Both the position numbers and the translations under genes were made by a program. This document shows positions 35,625-44,020 of a stretch of 64,000 nt of DNA, in pieces. Numbering within the stretch: the stretch's first letter is position 1; every line of letters begins with the position of its first letter. Source of the DNA: Marinomonas sp. UCMA 3892 (GTDB lineage Bacteria > Pseudomonadota > Gammaproteobacteria > Pseudomonadales > Marinomonadaceae); contig NZ_PTXN01000006.1 in NCBI RefSeq assembly GCF_012726345.1, positions 214,824 to 278,823 on the forward strand. Reading direction: 5' to 3'. The notes below the pieces were generated by a model. It had not been told where the DNA came from, did not search any database, and worked only from the letters and a program-made list of their open reading frames with translations.

Positions 35625-36818
35625 TTATTTGACTCTCTCGAATGTGGTTATAGAAAATATTTCTTTTTTCTTGTTTTTTATTTCATTTGGATTGTATGAG
35701 TATTTATAAAGAGGAGCACTCTCTAAATTATCAGAAATGGGGAAGTACTCCCATTCAGTATATTGTACTATATTATTTTGATCTTTGTATTTTACTGCGG
35801 CATTAACTTGAGCAATTGTTGCTGTTGCCCCTTCATTTTTAATCCACCACATATCAATATATTTTTCTGAAGCATTTATGGTATAGCTTTCAACTGAGTT
35901 AATGCAGTTAGAGTTTTCACTAGTCTCAAAAACTTGATTGCTTTTTATTAAAATACAACCAGTCTTAATTTCTTTTTGTCCTATCTCTCTATAGCGCCAT
36001 AACCCGTTAAATTTTAAGCTATCTATATCTTCTTTTAAAGGCGTTAACCAGAGGTATTCGGCTAAGTTTAAATGAGATAATCCATCTTGCTTACCGATGC
36101 CCTTGCTCTTCTCGATCAATATTTTACTGTCTTGATCATAATACATGGCGACACTTCGATATTTCTCATTACCTTGTTTTTCTACAGCATATGCAGTCAA
36201 AGAATAACCATTAAGATCTTTAATAGAGCAGCCATTTAATGCACAGCTGAGAATTCCTCCTTCAAAACGAGAAAAATCGTCGATTGGCTCAAAGCTTACA
36301 CTTTTTTTGGTACTAGGTTTGCGCTCACAGTTCGTAAAATCATCGCCTATACTAGGGTACTCATAAATTCCTTTAGCAGTTACTTTGTAATACGTTTCAC
36401 CAATTGGCCCTGTGTAATTTTCAATAGAATATTTAGAAACATCATAAAAACATAAATCACCATTTTTATCTGCTTTCTGTACAACGTAATTTGTTAGTGT
36501 TTTATCTAATGGTTGAAAAACCACTTCTTTAAAATTTGTATTTTTTGAATTTGATGGTTTTTTATTTAGCTTTAATATCTCTATTTTTTTGTTTTTAGTT
36601 AAGTAGAAAGTAACATCGTCACCTGTATTGAAATTGTAATATCCATTCTCTGTTAACCCAGATAAACCACTTGACGTTTCATAATATATTTCCATATCCA
36701 TTTTTTCGGAGAGTTGAGCTTTTTTCGTGTCTGCAATTGTTTTAAATGACATCATAGTTATTGTTACGAGGAAAATTGATTTAATTAAATCGATCTTTAA
36801 TGTTTTGTTCTTCAGCAT
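35625..36818 (-). CDS. Exported protein of unknown function, between kinase and sigma factor
   Basis: 397 residues, not recognised as a named family. Residues 1-29 form a signal peptide (hydrophobic core SIFLVTITMMSF, likely cut after TIA), no lipobox, so periplasmic or secreted. Residues 45-74 (SSGLSGLTENGYYNFNTGDD, then VTFYL) resemble the short GVT-xxG-x-F-x-Y-xxG-xxVTF module seen in many exported bacterial proteins. Several Cys (for example LSCALNGCS) could form disulfides. Position, 15 nt after the kinase and 3 nt before the sigma factor, suggests a role in the signal: a ligand-binding or kinase-modulating partner (inference). No clear Shine-Dalgarno sequence; strongly A+T rich. Confidence 0.75.
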   Translation of the reverse strand: MLKNKTLKIDLIKSIFLVTITMMSFKTIADTKKAQLSEKMDMEIYYETSSGLSGLTENGYYNFNTGDDVTFYLTKNKKIEILKLNKKPSNSKNTNFKEVVFQPLDKTLTNYVVQKADKNGDLCFYDVSKYSIENYTGPIGETYYKVTAKGIYEYPSIGDDFTNCERKPSTKKSVSFEPIDDFSRFEGGILSCALNGCSIKDLNGYSLTAYAVEKQGNEKYRSVAMYYDQDSKILIEKSKGIGKQDGLSHLNLAEYLWLTPLKEDIDSLKFNGLWRYREIGQKEIKTGCILIKSNQVFETSENSNCINSVESYTINASEKYIDMWWIKNEGATATIAQVNAAVKYKDQNNIVQYTEWEYFPISDNLESAPLYKYSYNPNEIKNKKKEIFSITTFERVK

Positions 36819-36833
36819 TTTATATATTTCATT

Positions 36834-38114
36834 TTATTTGTGATTGTAAGTTTTAGACGGGCTTATTAGTTCTTTAAGTAATTTTCCTTTCATTTCATTA
36901 GATAGATCTCGATTTGATAGGATTTTTCTTCTAGTTAGATCTAACATGGTATCCAAAGTTGCTTGTCTGTATTTTTCATCATCGCTGTAGTGTAATAAAT
37001 TCGCTATTTCGAATAATAAACTTTCAGCTGCTTTTTTTTCAAATTCAATTTGTTTGTTTTTTAAAAAGATAGATATCCAGAAAGTAATTAAAGTTATAAA
37101 TACGATTAAAATTAATAGAGATGTAAATCGCCTTCTTTTAATGAATTTTTTTAAAATATAAAAATAGCTTCCTTTCATCATTGATATGGGTTTTATTTCT
37201 AATATATTTTTAACATCATTCTTTAGTTCTGTAATGTTAGAGTATCGGTTAGATGATTCATGCTGAGTAGATTTATTTATTATTTTTTCTAGCTCTTGAG
37301 AAATGTTGTCTTTATTTAATGCTTCTAATAATTTTCCAGCTGAATAAATATCTATACTTTGTGTTAGTTCTTTTGACTCTAATTGTTCTGGACTTGAATA
37401 TTCGGAAGTGAATGCAGATATACCTTCTATGTCTGATCCTGTGTTTGTTTTTATAAATAAATTGAAATCTATGAGTTTAGCTCTTCCTATTTCATCAATA
37501 ATGATATTGGAGGGTTTGATATCGCCATGGATTATGTTTCTTGAATGTGCATGTTCTAATGCACTGCAAATATCAATAAATATATTAAGTTTTTTATTTT
37601 TACTTATATTTTTGTTTTTTAAATAGTTTCCTAGTGTTGAGCCATCAATCCATTCCATAGAAATATAAATATGTCCTTCGTGCTCTCCTCCGTCAAATAC
37701 TTTAGCAATATTAGGGTGATTGAGACTTGCAAGAAGTTGTGCTTCACGAAATAAAGCCCATCGACCAATAACTTTAACCAAAGCAGGTTGTATAAATTTT
37801 ACCGCTACAGATTGTTCAAAGGTTTGATCATTTCTTTCGGCTTTATAAACGACGCCAATCCCACCAGAGCCTAGCTTATTCTGTAGTTTATATTTCCCTA
37901 CAATAGAGCTTTCTAAATAGATGTCAGAAGAGACTGCGTATGAAGCTGATACAGAGAGAATTTTTGTAAGGTCAAAGTCTGCATTGAAAGAAAGTTGATC
38001 ATCAATATCTTTAAGTAGCTCTGGATGTTTTCGTTTCAAGTCTTCAATGAATTCACAGCGTTCTTCCTCATCCATGTAAGATGTTTTGTGAATTAATTCA
38101 GTAAGAAGTGGCAT
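36834..38114 (-). CDS. Transmembrane Ser/Thr protein kinase (Hanks type), PknT-like
   Basis: 426 residues from ATG 38114 (TTG 38132 is in frame; AAGG supports the ATG). Residues 1-70 are a helical N-terminal extension as found in sigma-factor-linked kinases. The kinase domain spans about 74-305: Gly loop LGSGGIGVVYKA (81-92), Lys106 in VAVKF, Glu124, catalytic loop HGDIKPSNI (Asp198, Asn203), and DFN (216-218) replacing DFG, with SPE for APE. One membrane helix at about 331-352 follows KKFIKRRRF (kinase cytoplasmic), leaving about 74 residues in the periplasm as a possible sensor. First gene of the kinase-secreted protein-sigma trio and divergent from dgkA-eptA. Confidence 0.87.
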   Translation of the reverse strand: MPLLTELIHKTSYMDEEERCEFIEDLKRKHPELLKDIDDQLSFNADFDLTKILSVSASYAVSSDIYLESSIVGKYKLQNKLGSGGIGVVYKAERNDQTFEQSVAVKFIQPALVKVIGRWALFREAQLLASLNHPNIAKVFDGGEHEGHIYISMEWIDGSTLGNYLKNKNISKNKKLNIFIDICSALEHAHSRNIIHGDIKPSNIIIDEIGRAKLIDFNLFIKTNTGSDIEGISAFTSEYSSPEQLESKELTQSIDIYSAGKLLEALNKDNISQELEKIINKSTQHESSNRYSNITELKNDVKNILEIKPISMMKGSYFYILKKFIKRRRFTSLLILIVFITLITFWISIFLKNKQIEFEKKAAESLLFEIANLLHYSDDEKYRQATLDTMLDLTRRKILSNRDLSNEMKGKLLKELISPSKTYNHK

Positions 38115-38132
38115 TAATTTAACCTTACACAA

Positions 38133-38322
38133 GATTAGGCTGTCAGTGTCGCGTGAGTATAACTGATTAATTTAGATGAAAAAATAAAAAATAATTTACG
38201 GGTTTCCTTTCAAAATACGTATCTTTGCCTTAGGAAAAGACGTTTCTAAAATCCTCCACGATGAAATTTTAAAGCCGTAGTGTTTTTTGTTCAAAAAACA
38301 TCCAGTCAAGTCGTGGGAGAGC
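38133..38322. promoter_or_regulatory. Divergent control region between kinase trio and dgkA-eptA operon
   Basis: About 200 bp, strongly A+T rich, must contain both promoters. Read leftward, TATACT near 38150 could be a -10 element for the kinase. The rightward promoter would be the expected target of the sigma factor, but no promoter consensus for this sigma group is known to me, so none is marked. Confidence 0.45.
38281..38300. repeat. 20-bp palindrome ahead of dgkA
   Basis: TGTTTTTTG and CAAAAAACA separated by TT: a perfect 9-bp inverted repeat at 38281-38300. It sits just upstream of the likely dgkA start, within the divergent control region. As DNA it could be an operator; as RNA it is a weak A-U hairpin in the leader. 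Confidence 0.55.
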
Positions 38323-38709
38323 GTGTTGAAGTCAAGTTACACAGGGATTATGCGAGTTATTAAAGCTGCTGGATATTCATATCAAGGCTTTAAAGCTGCT
38401 TTTAAATATGAAGCAGCAGTCCGTCAAGAAACAGCTCTAATTTTAATAATGGGGCCAATCGCCTTACTTTCAGATATCACGGGTGTGGAAAAAGCAATGT
38501 TGATCTCAACTTTGTTACTCGTGCTTATTGTTGAGTTGCTCAACTCAGGGATCGAGGCTGTCGTAGACCGTGTAGGTGATGAATATCATGAACTTAGCGG
38601 TCGAGCAAAAGACATTGGTAGTGCTGCTGTTTTTGTTTCTTTAGTGGTCTTAATCGCTAGTTGGAGCTTAATTTTAGGTGATGAGGTGCTGTCTTATGCC
38701 TTTAATTAG
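38323..38709 (+). CDS. dgkA: Diacylglycerol kinase (DgkA)
   Basis: Small trimeric membrane enzyme that phosphorylates diacylglycerol to phosphatidic acid. Marks: RVIKAAGYSYQGFKAAFKYE, RQETALILI, LNSGIEAVVDRVGDEYHELS (active site), GRAKDIGSAAVF; three membrane helices. GTG 38323 (128 aa) is chosen because GGGAG lies just before it and the length then fits E. coli DgkA; TTG 38287 is in frame but would put the palindrome inside the gene. It is the partner of EptA: transferring phosphoethanolamine from PE leaves diacylglycerol, which DgkA recycles. eptA starts 22 nt (or -14 nt) away. Confidence 0.93.
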   Translation: MLKSSYTGIMRVIKAAGYSYQGFKAAFKYEAAVRQETALILIMGPIALLSDITGVEKAMLISTLLLVLIVELLNSGIEAVVDRVGDEYHELSGRAKDIGSAAVFVSLVVLIASWSLILGDEVLSYAFN

Positions 38710-38731
38710 AGCCTTTTTAACCAAAGGAAAT

Positions 38732-40378
38732 ATGCTTGGGAAATTTGGAGTTATACGTTTTTTTAGACGTCCTATTTCATATAGTTTTCTTAGTACATTG
38801 GTCGGGATATATTTCGGAACAATTTTAAATGCACCTATTATTAATGAATTTATAAAAGTAACAAAAGGTACGGATTCATTCAGCTACGCTCTCATTGTTT
38901 CAATTCCAATTTTATTATCATCAGTTTTTGTTATTGTATTTCAGTTATTTGCTTTTCCACTAATAAATAAGTTGATATTTATTCCGCTTATTATTACTTC
39001 AGCATCCTGTGTATATGCCACCTTACATTATGGCGTTATTTGGGATATCGGAATGATTGAAAATACAATCGAGACAGATCCATCCGAAGCATTAGGTTTT
39101 CTTTCTTTTGGGTCTATATCGTTTGTGATTATGCTTGGTATTTTTCCATCTATTTTTATTGCGTTGAAAAAGACAGGGTTTAGAGCGACTCTATTAAAAG
39201 AAATATCAGAACGAATTATTACTATTGTAATTGCTGTTTTTGTTGGTTTTCTAGTTGTTAAAATTAATTACAAAGAAATATCAGCTGTAGGGCGCAACCA
39301 TTCCTACATGGATAAAATGGTTACTCCTACTCATGTGTATGGAACTTATAAATATTTAAAAAAGTATGTATTTTCTGATCCTATTGAATATAGAGAGCTT
39401 GGGGATGATGCGAAAATAATACCGAATCATTCGAATAAACCGAATCTAATTTTTGTGGTTCTTGGTGAAACCGCTCGCTCACAGAATATTCAATACAATG
39501 GCTATTCTCGCAATACAAATCCTTATACAGAAAAATACGGCTTAGTTTCATTTTCTTCAGTTGAATCCTGTGGAACAGCTACAGCGCACTCTGTGCCATG
39601 TATGTTCTCGAATTTATCTCGCCAGTCTTACAAAAAAGAAATCGCAAATAGTCAAAGTAATGTTCTAGATATTATTCAGAAAAGTGGCTATCAGCTTTTA
39701 TGGAAGGAAAATGATGGCGGTGATAAGGGAGTCGCCAAGCATATTCCTTTTGTCGAATTAGCGAGAAATCGATCTGAATTTTGTGATGGCAGTTATTGTT
39801 ACGATGAAGCGCTAATCACGGATGTAGATAAAAACATCCAAGATATGGAGGCCCCAAACAAACTGCTTGCTTTTCACATTATTGGCTCTCATGGGACGAC
39901 ATACTATAAAAGATACCCTAAATCTATGTCTGTATTTGAGCCAGCCTGTGAAAGGCAGGACATTGAGCAATGTACTGACCAAGAAATCGTTAATGTTTAT
40001 GACAATACGATTGTTTATACCGATTTTATTCTTTCTCAACTGATTGAAAAGCTAAAAAAATATCAAGAGAAATATAATGTCGGTCTTATATATGTTTCAG
40101 ACCATGGAGAATCTTTAGGTGAAAACGGGCTGTATTTGCATGGTGCGCCATATGCATTTGCTCCCGAATACCAGACTCAAGTGCCTTGGTTTGTATGGTT
40201 GCCAGAAGAAACGGCTACCGCTTTCAATATAGATATGGATTGTCTAAAAGCATCAAAAGATACTGACATTTCTCATGATTACTTTTTCCATTCATTACTT
40301 AGTCTTGCTCGTGTCTCTACACAAGAGCTGAACCCAAAGCTGAATATATTTAACGCATGCTTGGGGGCTCAAAAATGA
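38732..40378 (+). CDS. eptA: Lipid A phosphoethanolamine transferase (EptA/PmrC family)
   Basis: Inner-membrane enzyme of the alkaline-phosphatase superfamily that adds phosphoethanolamine to lipid A, lowering negative charge and giving tolerance to polymyxin and other cationic peptides. From ATG 38732: about five N-terminal membrane helices (to residue ~180), then a periplasmic sulfatase domain. GETARSQN (245-252) and SCGTATAHSVPCMFSNL with nucleophile Thr282 are diagnostic; YVSDHGESLGENGLYLHG supplies metal ligands. AAAGGAAA precedes this ATG; ATG 38696 overlapping dgkA is an alternative start. It overlaps the next gene by ATGA. Confidence 0.95.
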   Translation: MLGKFGVIRFFRRPISYSFLSTLVGIYFGTILNAPIINEFIKVTKGTDSFSYALIVSIPILLSSVFVIVFQLFAFPLINKLIFIPLIITSASCVYATLHYGVIWDIGMIENTIETDPSEALGFLSFGSISFVIMLGIFPSIFIALKKTGFRATLLKEISERIITIVIAVFVGFLVVKINYKEISAVGRNHSYMDKMVTPTHVYGTYKYLKKYVFSDPIEYRELGDDAKIIPNHSNKPNLIFVVLGETARSQNIQYNGYSRNTNPYTEKYGLVSFSSVESCGTATAHSVPCMFSNLSRQSYKKEIANSQSNVLDIIQKSGYQLLWKENDGGDKGVAKHIPFVELARNRSEFCDGSYCYDEALITDVDKNIQDMEAPNKLLAFHIIGSHGTTYYKRYPKSMSVFEPACERQDIEQCTDQEIVNVYDNTIVYTDFILSQLIEKLKKYQEKYNVGLIYVSDHGESLGENGLYLHGAPYAFAPEYQTQVPWFVWLPEETATAFNIDMDCLKASKDTDISHDYFFHSLLSLARVSTQELNPKLNIFNACLGAQK

Positions 40379-40935
40379 GATCACGACAAGCTTTTGTTAA
40401 ATTAGTTAGGGCGATAGTTGTCTGTTTATTTGTGTCTTGCTTTAGTGCGGTTCATGCTGATGATGCTATCGTGCGTGCTGGAGATAATCTTCAGATAGGT
40501 ATTCCACTGATGGCTGGTATGGTTTCATTAATGAAAGGTGACTCTGAGGGTACTAAGCAATGGGCTGAAGGGGCTTTGTGGACTTCAGTTGCAACACATA
40601 CTCTAAAATTTGCAGTAGATGAAGAGCGTCCAAACGGAAATGACAATAATTCATTTCCTTCAGGGCATACTTCAGCCGCTTTTCAAGGTGCGGCTTTCTT
40701 GCAGATGCGTTACGGATGGGAATACGGTGTGCCAGCTTATGCTGCTGCTTCTTTTGTTGGTTATTCTAGGGTACATGGTGAATATCATTACTGGCGTGAT
40801 GTCGCAGCAGGAGCTGCGCTAGCCGTGGGTGTTCAATATGTCATAACTGGTATGGGAAAGAGTGTTAGAAACCTTGTAGTTGCTCCAATTATTGACAGAA
40901 ATGCGTATGGACTTTATGCATCCATGAGTTACTAG
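40375..40935 (+). CDS. PAP2-family lipid phosphatase, exported
   Basis: 186 residues. Signal peptide to about AVHADD (residue 28), so the enzyme acts in the periplasm or at the outer face. PAP2 motifs in order: KFAVDEERP, PSGHTSAAF and SRVHGEYHYWRDVAAG, the complete three-part active site. Overlaps eptA by ATGA, so part of the dgkA-eptA operon. Candidate roles: dephosphorylation of lipid A, of phosphatidic acid or of undecaprenyl pyrophosphate; the context favours envelope lipid remodelling, substrate unproven. Confidence 0.88.
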   Translation: MRSRQAFVKLVRAIVVCLFVSCFSAVHADDAIVRAGDNLQIGIPLMAGMVSLMKGDSEGTKQWAEGALWTSVATHTLKFAVDEERPNGNDNNSFPSGHTSAAFQGAAFLQMRYGWEYGVPAYAAASFVGYSRVHGEYHYWRDVAAGAALAVGVQYVITGMGKSVRNLVVAPIIDRNAYGLYASMSY

Positions 40936-40952
40936 TTACTGTAAATAAACAA

Positions 40953-40977
40953 AGCCAGTATGGATTCCATACTGGCT
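40953..40977. terminator. Perfect palindrome ending the eptA operon and receptor gene
   Basis: AGCCAGTATGGA and TCCATACTGGCT are exact reverse complements about a single T (40953-40977). Lies between convergent genes; little T-run. Probable bidirectional terminator. Confidence 0.7.
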
Positions 40978-41016
40978 AAATAAAACAAGGAGTTCGATTT
41001 ATTGTCTTATGGCTGT

Positions 41017-43116
41017 TTACCAGCTGTGGTTCAAGGTGAGAGTGATATCTCTTCCTGGGTTGTAGAAATCTGCTGAACCAGAACCCGCGACGTATTCTTT
41101 ACCTAGCAAGTTACTGATGTTCATAGAAAGTTGAGTGTCTTTTGTAATGTCATAGCCAAATGAAGCGTCTACTATTACTGCGGATTCGCTTTTTGAATCG
41201 TTGGTATTAGTGAAGTAGTAGGAACCGATGTAACGCGCCCCTAGACCGACAGACATATCTTGGCGTGGAAGTGTGTAATGTCCCCATACAGAAGCGGAAT
41301 GCTTTGGTGTGTATGAGATCGTTTTGCCTTCGTAGGTATCATCTTTGGTAATCTTTGGCTCCATGTATGAGTAACCACCAGAGATGCTTAAATTATCGGT
41401 TAATTCCGCGCGAGCTTCTAGATCCACACCTTTCACTTGGTTTTTACCAATGGTTTCACGAACGATGCCGCTACTTTGGAAAGATGAAGTTTCTACATTG
41501 CTTTTTTCAAGATCGTAAACAGCAATAGAGAACAGGGCGTTCATATTACTTGGCGAGTATTTAACACCGACCTCAGTCTGGTCGCCGCGGACAATTTTGG
41601 TACTTGTCGCTGATGGCGGAGCTACGGACTCTACTTGGCTTATGTAGGCAGACACTTCATCGTTAAATTTATATGTAAATGCCGAGCGGAAAGTGTCTTC
41701 TGAAAAGTTATTTGAAGATTTTTTCTCGGTCAAATAGTTCATTTGACTAACATCAATGTCGTCGTGTCTAGCGCCAATAGTAAGAATGTATTTATCATCT
41801 AATGCGAAGTTCTGCTGAATTAACACGGCTTTTGTTTGGTAATCAGTTTTTGTGTTTCCGTAAACTGGCGTGTTTGTAGGGGCACCAGAATAAATAGGAT
41901 TATTAATATCAATACTTGAAGCGCTTCCATAGTAAGTAGTGGAGTCTGTCGTCGAATCTTGATACTCGACACCAAATACAGTACTGCTGTCTAGGCGATC
42001 AAAACTAATGTCATATTGCCCTAGCAAGTTGCCATTGAACTGCTCTAACTTAGAGTCTTGGGCGTAGTAGTCACGTCCCATAGTGGTTCCAGACGTGTCA
42101 GCAGAGTATTTGCTTAGGTACAAATAACCAAAGCTGTCTTCAGCATCACTGTAGCGTAAGTTTGAAATGACTTTAAAGCCATTATCAAGCTTGTGGGTAA
42201 TATTGGCGCTGATGTTGGTTCGCTCTACATCGTGGGAATTATAATCAGGTTCACCATAAAATAGGCTGCTGTTATAATCTTTGCCAGCAGGATAGCCGCC
42301 GCTGTTTGGTGATGAATCGGTTTTTAGGTAGTCAACAATTAGGTTGGCTCTGGTGTTGTCATTAGGCTCCCAAGCAAGGCCGCCCATGATGAATTGTGAA
42401 TCATCTTTTGAGTAATCGTATTCTCGGTCACTGTCTTTTACCTTGCCTGTTAGTCGGTAGGCTAAGGTTTTGTCTTTATCAAGTGTGTCGCCAACATCGA
42501 TACCCATTTCTTTATGGTCATTAGAGCCATAGGTAACGAAGGCATTATTAAAGCGATAGAATTTTGGTTGTTTACTCACAAAGTTGATGGATCCACCTGG
42601 ATCAGCAGGGCCGAATAAGGTGGAGTTCGCACCGCGGATTACCTCGACACGCTCAAAAGCATAAGCATCTTCTCTGATGCCTCTCATGGAACCAAGAGTG
42701 AGTCCATCTCGATAGGTTGTGGCGCTAAAGCCACGAATTTGGAAATAATCGTTTCTGTCATCTGTGCTGTAGTAACCTGTCACGGTAGCTGGTGTGTATT
42801 CAAGAACTTCTTCTGTGGTGCTGGCGCCACGTTGCTTGATTTCTTTTTCAGTGATGACAGAGACAGACGCTGGCGTGTCTTGAATGCTGGTAGCGACTTT
42901 GCCGCCGACCCATAGTTCTTTGGCCACAACTGATTCTGAGTCATCATCGGCTATAGCTTGATCATTCACCATGATAGGGGAAAGTCGAAAGGTGCCTGCC
43001 TCATTTTCTGTTTCTGCATACCCAGCAATTGGTGTGAGTACGGACCAGCAGAAAAGTGTCGCGGCAGCGCAGTGGCTTTGCTTTAACTTAAAGGGAAGAG
43101 CGCTTTTCTTGTTCAT
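41017..43116 (-). CDS. TonB-dependent ferric-siderophore receptor
   Basis: 699-residue outer-membrane receptor. Signal peptide ends at about AGYAET (residue 36). A plug domain follows (about 75-180: QDTPASVSVITEKEIKQRGA, then FSATTYRDGLTLGSMRG and VIRGANSTLFGPADPGGSIN), then a 22-strand barrel closing with the C-terminal LTLNHSW aromatic. The siderophore-receptor (FhuA/FpvA-like) subtype is suggested by VEVIRGANS and LTYRLTGK-like features. It is separated from the ABC ATPase gene by 94 bp carrying a Fur box, so it can be expressed independently. The substrate is not known. Confidence 0.92.
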   Translation of the reverse strand: MNKKSALPFKLKQSHCAAATLFCWSVLTPIAGYAETENEAGTFRLSPIMVNDQAIADDDSESVVAKELWVGGKVATSIQDTPASVSVITEKEIKQRGASTTEEVLEYTPATVTGYYSTDDRNDYFQIRGFSATTYRDGLTLGSMRGIREDAYAFERVEVIRGANSTLFGPADPGGSINFVSKQPKFYRFNNAFVTYGSNDHKEMGIDVGDTLDKDKTLAYRLTGKVKDSDREYDYSKDDSQFIMGGLAWEPNDNTRANLIVDYLKTDSSPNSGGYPAGKDYNSSLFYGEPDYNSHDVERTNISANITHKLDNGFKVISNLRYSDAEDSFGYLYLSKYSADTSGTTMGRDYYAQDSKLEQFNGNLLGQYDISFDRLDSSTVFGVEYQDSTTDSTTYYGSASSIDINNPIYSGAPTNTPVYGNTKTDYQTKAVLIQQNFALDDKYILTIGARHDDIDVSQMNYLTEKKSSNNFSEDTFRSAFTYKFNDEVSAYISQVESVAPPSATSTKIVRGDQTEVGVKYSPSNMNALFSIAVYDLEKSNVETSSFQSSGIVRETIGKNQVKGVDLEARAELTDNLSISGGYSYMEPKITKDDTYEGKTISYTPKHSASVWGHYTLPRQDMSVGLGARYIGSYYFTNTNDSKSESAVIVDASFGYDITKDTQLSMNISNLLGKEYVAGSGSADFYNPGRDITLTLNHSW

Positions 43117-43155
43117 TTTTGGTTCCTCTATAACTTCATAATATAAAAATAATAT

Positions 43156-43170
43156 TGCTAATGATTATTG
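43156..43170 (-). promoter_or_regulatory. Candidate Fur box upstream of the TonB receptor
   Basis: On the leftward strand CAATAATCATTAGCA matches the 7-1-7 Fur palindrome TGATAATNATTATCA at 12 of 15 positions. Located 40 bases before the receptor ATG. Supports iron-regulated expression. Confidence 0.65.
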
Positions 43171-43210
43171 ATGCGTACTTGTTATGAATAAGGCTTTCAG
43201 TCTGCTTTGC

Positions 43211-44020
43211 TTAAGTGTGTTTTATTCTCTTGTGTCGTCCAATTGGCAAAACCATTGGGCTGCCGGAAATAGGGTCTGTAATGACTTGGCTCTGGAGGCC
43301 AAACACAGCGTGAATCATGTTTTCTGTTACCACCTCGTTTGGTGCTCCATTGGCAAAGACTTGACCTTGTTGTATGGCGATAAGCTGGTCTGAATAACGC
43401 GCTGCAAGGTTAAGGTCGTGCAATACCAATACGATGGTGGTGCCACGGGTTTGGTTTAGGTCGACAAGCAGGTCAAGCACTTCAATTTGGTGAGCAACGT
43501 CCAAGAAGGTGGTCGGTTCGTCTAATAGCAATATGTCGGTTTCTTGCGCTAATGCCATGGCGATCCAGACGCGCTGGCGTTGTCCACCGGATAATTCGTC
43601 TATTTCTCGGTCCAAAAGCTCTGTGGTTTTGGTGGTTTCTAGTGCTTTGGTAATGGCTTCATCGTCTTCTTTGCGCCATCGTGACAGGAATCCATGATGG
43701 GGATGTCTGCCTCGGCTGACTAGATCGCTGACTGTGATGCCTTCTGGTGCAATGGGTGATTGGGGCAATAAACCAAGCGTTTGCGCTAGTTGTCGTGTTG
43801 GCGTGTTGTGTATCGATTTGCCATCAAGTAAAACTTGACCACTAGACGGCGATAATAAGCGTGACATAGTGCGTAATAAGGTGGATTTTCCGCAGGCATT
43901 GGCGCCAATGATAGATGTAATTTGACCGGGATTAATGTCTATGTTGATGTCATTAAGGATGGTTTTTTCACCATAACCTGCAGCAAGATGATCGACAAGG
44001 AGTTGGTGTTTTAGTGTCAT
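43211..44020 (-). CDS. Ferric-siderophore ABC transporter, ATP-binding protein
   Basis: 269-residue FepC/FecE-type ATPase. Walker A GANACGKSTLLR (note Ala-Cys in place of the usual Gly-Ser), signature LSGGQRQRVWIAMAL, Walker B ILLLDEPTTFLD, and the switch His in LVLHDLNLA. Drives import through the two permeases encoded just upstream. Overlaps the permease gene by four bases (ATGA). Confidence 0.93.
   Translation of the reverse strand: MTLKHQLLVDHLAAGYGEKTILNDINIDINPGQITSIIGANACGKSTLLRTMSRLLSPSSGQVLLDGKSIHNTPTRQLAQTLGLLPQSPIAPEGITVSDLVSRGRHPHHGFLSRWRKEDDEAITKALETTKTTELLDREIDELSGGQRQRVWIAMALAQETDILLLDEPTTFLDVAHQIEVLDLLVDLNQTRGTTIVLVLHDLNLAARYSDQLIAIQQGQVFANGAPNEVVTENMIHAVFGLQSQVITDPISGSPMVLPIGRHKRIKHT

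Noticed and set aside
36834..38114. Inactive pseudokinase because of the DFN motif
   Set aside because: The metal-binding Asp, the catalytic Asp198, Lys106 and Asn203 are retained, so loss of activity is not supported by the sequence.
33460..38330. A second copy of the tRNA-Arg(CCG) 3' end marking the far att site
   Set aside because: No repeat of the TCGGGCGTACCA end was seen in the accessory block; the far boundary of any island remains unknown.
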